9,028 nt of DNA. Origin: Pseudomonadota bacterium (lineage in GTDB: Bacteria > Pseudomonadota > Alphaproteobacteria > Rhizobiales > Beijerinckiaceae). The stretch is from NCBI GenBank assembly GCA_021812505.1, contig JAKANG010000023.1, positions 1-9,028 of the forward strand, written 5' to 3'. The notes beneath the pieces were generated by a model. That model did not search any database. It saw only the letters and a list, made by a program, of their open reading frames with translations, and was not told where the DNA came from. Shown here in pieces: positions 5,620 to 9,028 of the stretch (positions within the stretch are counted from its first letter, which is position 1; each line of letters starts with the position of its first letter). Position numbers and translations under genes: made by a program.

Positions 5620-6142
5620 AATTTCGCGGCCAGAGAGCCGCATCGGGCTAGGCCTTGGCGCCAATCTCGGCGACCCGGCGGAAAATCTCCGCCGCGCCGT
5701 CGCCGCCTTGCGCGCGGCGGGGATCGCCTTCGACGCCTTGTCCTCGCTCTACGCCACCCCGCCCTGGGGCGTGACCGACCAGCCGGACTTCGTCAACGCC
5801 TGCGCTCTGGCGCGCACGCGCCTCGCGCCGCTGAATCTGCTCGATCTGCTCAAGACGACCGAGCGCGCCTTGGGCCGGGAGGAGACGCGGCGCTGGGGGC
5901 CGCGGATCATCGACATCGACCTGCTCTTCTACGACGATCTGATCTCGCGCGACGACAGGCTGGTTCTGCCGCATCCCGGCTTGCTGGAGCGCGCCTTCGT
6001 CCTTGTCCCGCTTGCCGAAATCGCGCCCGATCTCAACATCGCCGGGGCACGGCTCGCCGACGCGGCGCGCGGCGCCGACGCGAGCGGGATTCGCCGCCTG
6101 ACGTCTTTCTTTCCTGAAACTCCGTTCAAGAACGGCGCCTGA
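5606..6142 (+). CDS. folK: 6-Hydroxymethyl-7,8-dihydropterin pyrophosphokinase (FolK)
   Basis: FolK transfers pyrophosphate from ATP to 6-hydroxymethyl-dihydropterin, making the FolP substrate. The 178-residue protein carries GLGANLGDPAENL (15-27), SSLYATPPWGVTDQPDFVNA (46-65), the catalytic loop with RRWGPRIIDIDLL (96-107, Mg-binding D103 and D105) and LPHPGLLERAFVLVPLAEI (121-139). Length is typical for HPPK. The start is TTG at 5606, inside the end of folP in another frame. GGAG (5597-5600) sits five bases upstream, and the next ATG would remove the core. The 14-base overlap and rare start imply translational coupling, keeping output below or tied to FolP. FolB (dihydroneopterin aldolase), often next to these genes, is not here. 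Confidence 0.94.
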   Translation: MSAPEISRPESRIGLGLGANLGDPAENLRRAVAALRAAGIAFDALSSLYATPPWGVTDQPDFVNACALARTRLAPLNLLDLLKTTERALGREETRRWGPRIIDIDLLFYDDLISRDDRLVLPHPGLLERAFVLVPLAEIAPDLNIAGARLADAARGADASGIRRLTSFFPETPFKNGA

Positions 6143-6170
6143 TTTTATGTAATCAGCTTGCGAAAATGGA

Positions 6171-6190
6171 GGCGTCGCGGCCTCGACGCC
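6171..6190. other. GC-rich hairpin downstream of folK
   Basis: GGCGTCG (6171-6177) and CGACGCC (6184-6190) form a perfect seven-pair stem with a six-base loop, 29 bases after the folK stop. No U-run follows. It could protect the 3' end of the folP-folK mRNA or be a chance repeat. The remaining DNA to about 6290 is AT-rich for this genome, with no coding region that I can support. Confidence 0.35.
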
Positions 6191-6293
6191 GCGGTTCGAA
6201 GGACGGCGCGGCCAAGCTGAAATTGAAAGCATAATAGAAACAGTACCTTAATGAGTTTGTTGGAAAATAGCTTGTCTGGAGCCTGCGCAAATT

Positions 6294-6317
6294 CGCCGTC
6301 TGTCGGCGTTGTTTTTT
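6294..6317 (+). terminator. Probable intrinsic terminator of the folP-folK transcript
   Basis: CGCCG (6294-6298) pairs with CGGCG (6304-6308) around a five-base loop TCTGT. TTGTTTTTT follows directly (6309-6317). The stem is short but all G/C, and the T-run is good. It separates the folate genes from the signalling operon that starts at 6361, implying that operon has its own promoter close to or overlapping this site. Confidence 0.6.
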
Positions 6318-6360
6318 GACAAAAATGAGACCGGCTCCAAAGAGGCGATCGGGATCAGTT

Positions 6361-7851
6361 ATGTACAGCATAGTCATCGTCGACGATCGGGCGACCAATC
6401 GCGCGACTTACTCGAAACTTGTGCGTTCTCTAGACCAAAACATCTCGGTTAACGCTTTTGGCGACGCCGCCGCGGCGCTCGACTGGCTGACCACGAACAG
6501 CGCCGACCTGATCGTCACCGATTATGAGATGCCCCGAATCGACGGCGACGAATTCATCACCCGCTTCCGCGCCTTGCCGGGCGCCAGCCGCGTGCCGATC
6601 ATGATGATCACCGTTTGCGGCCAGCGTCAGAAAAAGCTGCGCGCGCTCGAAAGCGGCGCGACCGATTTCCTGCGCGCGCCGGTAGACCATTTCGAATTCA
6701 TCACCCGTGCGCGCAACCTCCTCAAGCTCAGCCAGTCCGCCGGCGAACAGCCCGTTTCCGGGCCGGAGAAAAATTCCGCCGAGGACGGGGCCCGCGCCCT
6801 GTTCGCGCACAGCGGCGAGCGCGATTACGCCGTTCATGTGGTCGACGTCGACGCGATGGGCCCGGCGCCCGACCTGTCCGACGCCTTGCGCGGCCATTTG
6901 CGCGAAGGCGACATTGTCGCGCGGCTCGACCCGCTGCGCTACGCCGTGCTGCAGAAAGAGGTTGTCGCGCCGAGAGACGCGCAAGCGCTGGCGCGCCGGC
7001 TGTCGAGCCTTCGGGGGCTCTTCACCGGCGTCGCGGCGCTTCGCGCGGGCGCGGCCCTGCCGCTTCCCGGGCAGGACCCCGCCGCCTGCCTCCACGCGGC
7101 GATCCAGGCGCTGCGAGAGAATTCGCCTATCGCGGCGTCCGGGGACGACCGCTGGCGGCTCGCCCCGGCGGTCGACCTCGCGACGGGGGCGCTCGCCGGG
7201 GCGCAAGTGCTGGACGGCGACGACGAAGCGTCGCTCGCCGATCCCGAGGCCTTGCGCGTCGCCCTGGCCTGCGTCAAGCGAATCGGACGGGCGGCGCAGG
7301 ACCTTCGCCTCGCCCTGCGTCTCAGTCTCGGCGGTGAGGCCGGCAAGTCGGCGATGCTGCGCCTGCCGCCCTTCATCGCTCGTTCGAAGGGCGAACTGGC
7401 AAGCCTCGATCTCGTCGCGGCGGTCGAAAACATCAGCGCGGACGGCGCCGCGACGGAAAGTCTGGCGCAGGCCTTGAAGACCCTCGGGCTCCGTCTGATC
7501 ATCGATCTCGGCGCCTTGCCGCGGGGCGGCGCCGCGCGCTACTGGCCTGGGCTGTTGCGGGCCCTCGGCGAGGGCTGGAGCGGCGCGCTGCGCTTTTCGG
7601 CCGCCGACGTCTCCAGCATCCGCCGTGCGCGCGAACTGCGGGCGCGGATCGAACGCGAATTGGGCAAGGCGCCGATTCTGCGCGCGGCCGATACGCCATC
7701 GCCGGAGCTTTTGCCGGCGCTGCGGCGCGCGGGCGTCGGCTGGGCGCAGGGCGCCTGTTTCGGCTCGCCTTTCGCGCTTCGGGATTTCGGCGCGCTGGTC
7801 CCCCCGCGCGAGGGCCACGCAAGCATGGAAAGCAGGGCCCTTCCGGCATGA
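6361..7851 (+). CDS. Response regulator: RpfG-like receiver fused to degenerate GGDEF and EAL domains
   Basis: This is a 496-residue cytosolic regulator, probably phosphorylated by the kinase encoded next to it. The receiver (1-123) starts MYSIVIVDD, with acidic pair D8/D9, phospho-acceptor D54 in VTDYEMP, T84 in MITV, and an RpfG-like ending DFLRAPVDHFEF...RNLLKLS. The near-invariant lysine of the DFLxKP motif is replaced (R105-A106). Residues about 145-252 resemble a GGDEF fold, but the signature reads LDPLRY (189-194). Residues about 264-475 resemble an EAL fold: LAPAVDLATGALAGAQVL is the start with EAL changed to QVL (282-284), DDFG becomes IDLG, and GVGWAQGACFGSPFAL (458-473) is the conserved end. 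Both output domains look catalytically dead and may bind c-di-GMP or proteins. ATG 6361 is chosen because strand 1 begins there. Upstream in-frame starts (TTG 6316, ATG 6325) abut the terminator T-run and lack a Shine-Dalgarno. The C-terminal domain calls are from weak pattern matching. Confidence 0.75.
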   Translation: MYSIVIVDDRATNRATYSKLVRSLDQNISVNAFGDAAAALDWLTTNSADLIVTDYEMPRIDGDEFITRFRALPGASRVPIMMITVCGQRQKKLRALESGATDFLRAPVDHFEFITRARNLLKLSQSAGEQPVSGPEKNSAEDGARALFAHSGERDYAVHVVDVDAMGPAPDLSDALRGHLREGDIVARLDPLRYAVLQKEVVAPRDAQALARRLSSLRGLFTGVAALRAGAALPLPGQDPAACLHAAIQALRENSPIAASGDDRWRLAPAVDLATGALAGAQVLDGDDEASLADPEALRVALACVKRIGRAAQDLRLALRLSLGGEAGKSAMLRLPPFIARSKGELASLDLVAAVENISADGAATESLAQALKTLGLRLIIDLGALPRGGAARYWPGLLRALGEGWSGALRFSAADVSSIRRARELRARIERELGKAPILRAADTPSPELLPALRRAGVGWAQGACFGSPFALRDFGALVPPREGHASMESRALPA

Positions 7852-9028
7852 GCGCCCCGGACGGAAGAATGCGCGCGGCCGCCGGACAGGCGCGGCGCGG
7901 CCTGATTTGGCGCGGCTTGGCGCAGACGGCGGATTTCGGCGAGCAGGGCATCACGCTGAACCGCTTTGTTCTCGCGTCGCTGGTCCTGTTCGCGGCTCGC
8001 CTCGAGGCGTCCAGCGGCGCGGAAGCGCGACGTTTCCTCGCCGAGGGACTGCCTTGGCTTCAAGCCTATGTGGGGGGGGCGGCCCTGGTTCAGGTCCATC
8101 TTCTGATCTGGCCCGAGCGCTGCTTTTGGCGCCGCATTCTCGCGGTCTGGGCCGACTCCGCCATCATCTCCCATGGCCTCTATGTTGGCTCGGGCGCCTC
8201 GGCCTTTCTCTACCCGCTCTATTTGTGGATGATCCTCGGCAACGGCCTGCGGCTCGGGGCCGTCTATATGGCGGCGGCGGTCGTCAGCGCGGCGACCGGC
8301 TTCGCCGCGGTCATCTGGCGTACGCCGTTCTGGCGGCAAAATCCGGGGCTGTCCGCCGGCCTGTTCCTGGCGCTCGTCACCATGCCCGCCTATGGCGCGC
8401 TGCTGTTGCGCCGCGTCGCCGTGGCCCGCGCCGAGGCCGAACGCGCCAATCGCGCCAAGACCCTGCTGCTGGCCAACGTGAGCCATGAATTGCGCACGCC
8501 CCTGACAGCGATTCTCGGACTGGGCGACCTGTTGGCCGGGACGGGCCTCGACGACGCGCAGCGCAAGATGGTCCAAACCATTCGCGGCGCCGCGGATGTG
8601 CTGCTGCGCCATATTGAGGCGCTTCTCACGCTCTCTCGCGACGAGATCGGCGCCGACGCGCCGCCGGTCGAGACCGTCGATCTTTACGCTCTTCTCGTCT
8701 CGCTGCGCGATATGCTGGCGGTCGAGGCGGGCAGGAAAAACGTCAGGCTGGGCTTAAGCGTGGACGCGCGCGTCCCGCGCTACATCCGAGCTGAATCGGG
8801 CCTGCTGCTCGACACGATCCAGAATCTCGGCGGCAATGCGGTGAAATTCACTGATCGTGGCGCGGTGGCGATCCATGTTTCGGCCAAGGAAGTCGCCAGC
8901 GGCGGTCTTTTGTTGCGGATCGAAGTCCGCGACACCGGAATCGGGATCGACGAGGCGGCTCAGGACCGAATTTTCGAGGCTTTCGTGCAAGGCGGCCCGA
9001 CGATCGCCGCCCGGTTCGGCGGCAGCGG
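7848..9028 (+). CDS. RpfC-like membrane sensor histidine kinase, 3' end outside the window
   Basis: 393 complete codons are visible. The N-terminus (TADFGEQGITLNRF, 27-40) and about six hydrophobic segments (roughly 39-52, 70-88, 97-113, 117-131, 137-156, 168-188) match the RpfC-type sensor. So does LYPLYLWMILGNGLRLG (121-137), a hallmark of that family, which senses diffusible fatty-acid signals in Xanthomonas. A short linker helix leads to the dimerisation H-box ANVSHELRTPLTAILG with phospho-accepting H213. The ATP-binding domain then shows the N-box NLGGNAVKF (N330) and the G1 box DTGIGID (D362). The window ends inside the G2 box (FGGS). RpfC proteins usually continue with receiver and Hpt domains, which cannot be seen here. 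The start ATG overlaps the preceding stop (ATGA), so the two genes are translationally coupled. An alternative ATG at 7869 is possible. The ligand is unknown, and no rpfF synthase gene is in the window. Confidence 0.88.
   Translation, partial: MSAPDGRMRAAAGQARRGLIWRGLAQTADFGEQGITLNRFVLASLVLFAARLEASSGAEARRFLAEGLPWLQAYVGGAALVQVHLLIWPERCFWRRILAVWADSAIISHGLYVGSGASAFLYPLYLWMILGNGLRLGAVYMAAAVVSAATGFAAVIWRTPFWRQNPGLSAGLFLALVTMPAYGALLLRRVAVARAEAERANRAKTLLLANVSHELRTPLTAILGLGDLLAGTGLDDAQRKMVQTIRGAADVLLRHIEALLTLSRDEIGADAPPVETVDLYALLVSLRDMLAVEAGRKNVRLGLSVDARVPRYIRAESGLLLDTIQNLGGNAVKFTDRGAVAIHVSAKEVASGGLLLRIEVRDTGIGIDEAAQDRIFEAFVQGGPTIAARFGGS

Noticed and set aside
6139..6156. CTGATT-TTATGT-AATCAG hairpin over the folK stop codon
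   Set aside because: Six mostly A/T pairs and no T-run after it, so it is too weak to call a terminator.
6316..6360. Upstream starts of the response regulator (TTG 6316, ATG 6325)
   Set aside because: They lie on or next to the terminator T-run without a ribosome binding site and add a basic tail before the first receiver strand.
6430..7818. Minus-strand open frame of 462 codons
   Set aside because: Antisense shadow of the response regulator. It is Arg/Gly/Ala-rich with no domain signal.
7539..8612. Minus-strand open frame of 357 codons
   Set aside because: Spans the junction of two overlapping plus-strand genes and is antisense to the kinase H-box region. Not plausible as a gene.
1..9028. 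CRISPR arrays, insertion sequences, phage genes or attachment sites
   Set aside because: No regularly spaced repeats, transposase motifs or terminal repeats were seen. The tRNA gene shows no duplicated 3' end nearby that would mark an integration site.

Overview
This is a gene-dense, high-GC window from an alphaproteobacterium. The best fit is Hyphomicrobiales (Rhizobiales), possibly the Beijerinckiaceae/Methylocystaceae side, but the species cannot be fixed from sequence alone. The lineage call rests on a SAM-II riboswitch in front of metZ, the long two-domain form of dCTP deaminase, a Rhizobiales-type palindromic intergenic repeat, and codon use with strong G/C at third positions.

Left part, minus strand (1-3412): a methionine/cobalamin block. 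metZ (O-succinylhomoserine sulfhydrylase, 3211 to 2006) is preceded by a good promoter, a SAM-II riboswitch and an adjoining terminator-like hairpin. Downstream on the same strand is a TonB-dependent outer-membrane receptor of BtuB type (1617 to beyond position 1). Its leader is a cobalamin riboswitch with a visible kissing-loop hairpin next to the ribosome binding site. MetZ makes homocysteine, which B12-dependent methionine synthase methylates where that enzyme is present. The two adjacent genes are thus wired to SAM and to B12, the end product and a likely cofactor of one pathway. The 388-base gap between them holds the riboswitch, a strong hairpin just upstream of it, and an AT-rich palindromic repeat.

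Middle, plus strand (3506-6142): dcd, divergent from metZ and separated from it by a small perfect palindrome; a tRNA-Gly(CCC) with encoded CCA; then folP and folK, which overlap by 14 bases and are translationally coupled through a TTG start. folB is not between them. A probable intrinsic terminator follows at about 6294-6317.

Right part, plus strand (6361-9028): a two-gene signalling operon with ATGA overlap. The first gene encodes an RpfG-like receiver fused to what look like degenerate GGDEF and EAL domains. The second encodes a membrane histidine kinase with an RpfC-like multi-helix sensor and is cut by the window end inside its ATP-binding domain. In classical Rpf systems RpfC senses a diffusible fatty-acid signal and RpfG carries an HD-GYP phosphodiesterase. 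Here the output module appears to have been replaced by an inactive, possibly c-di-GMP-binding, module. This pair is the most unusual system in the window.
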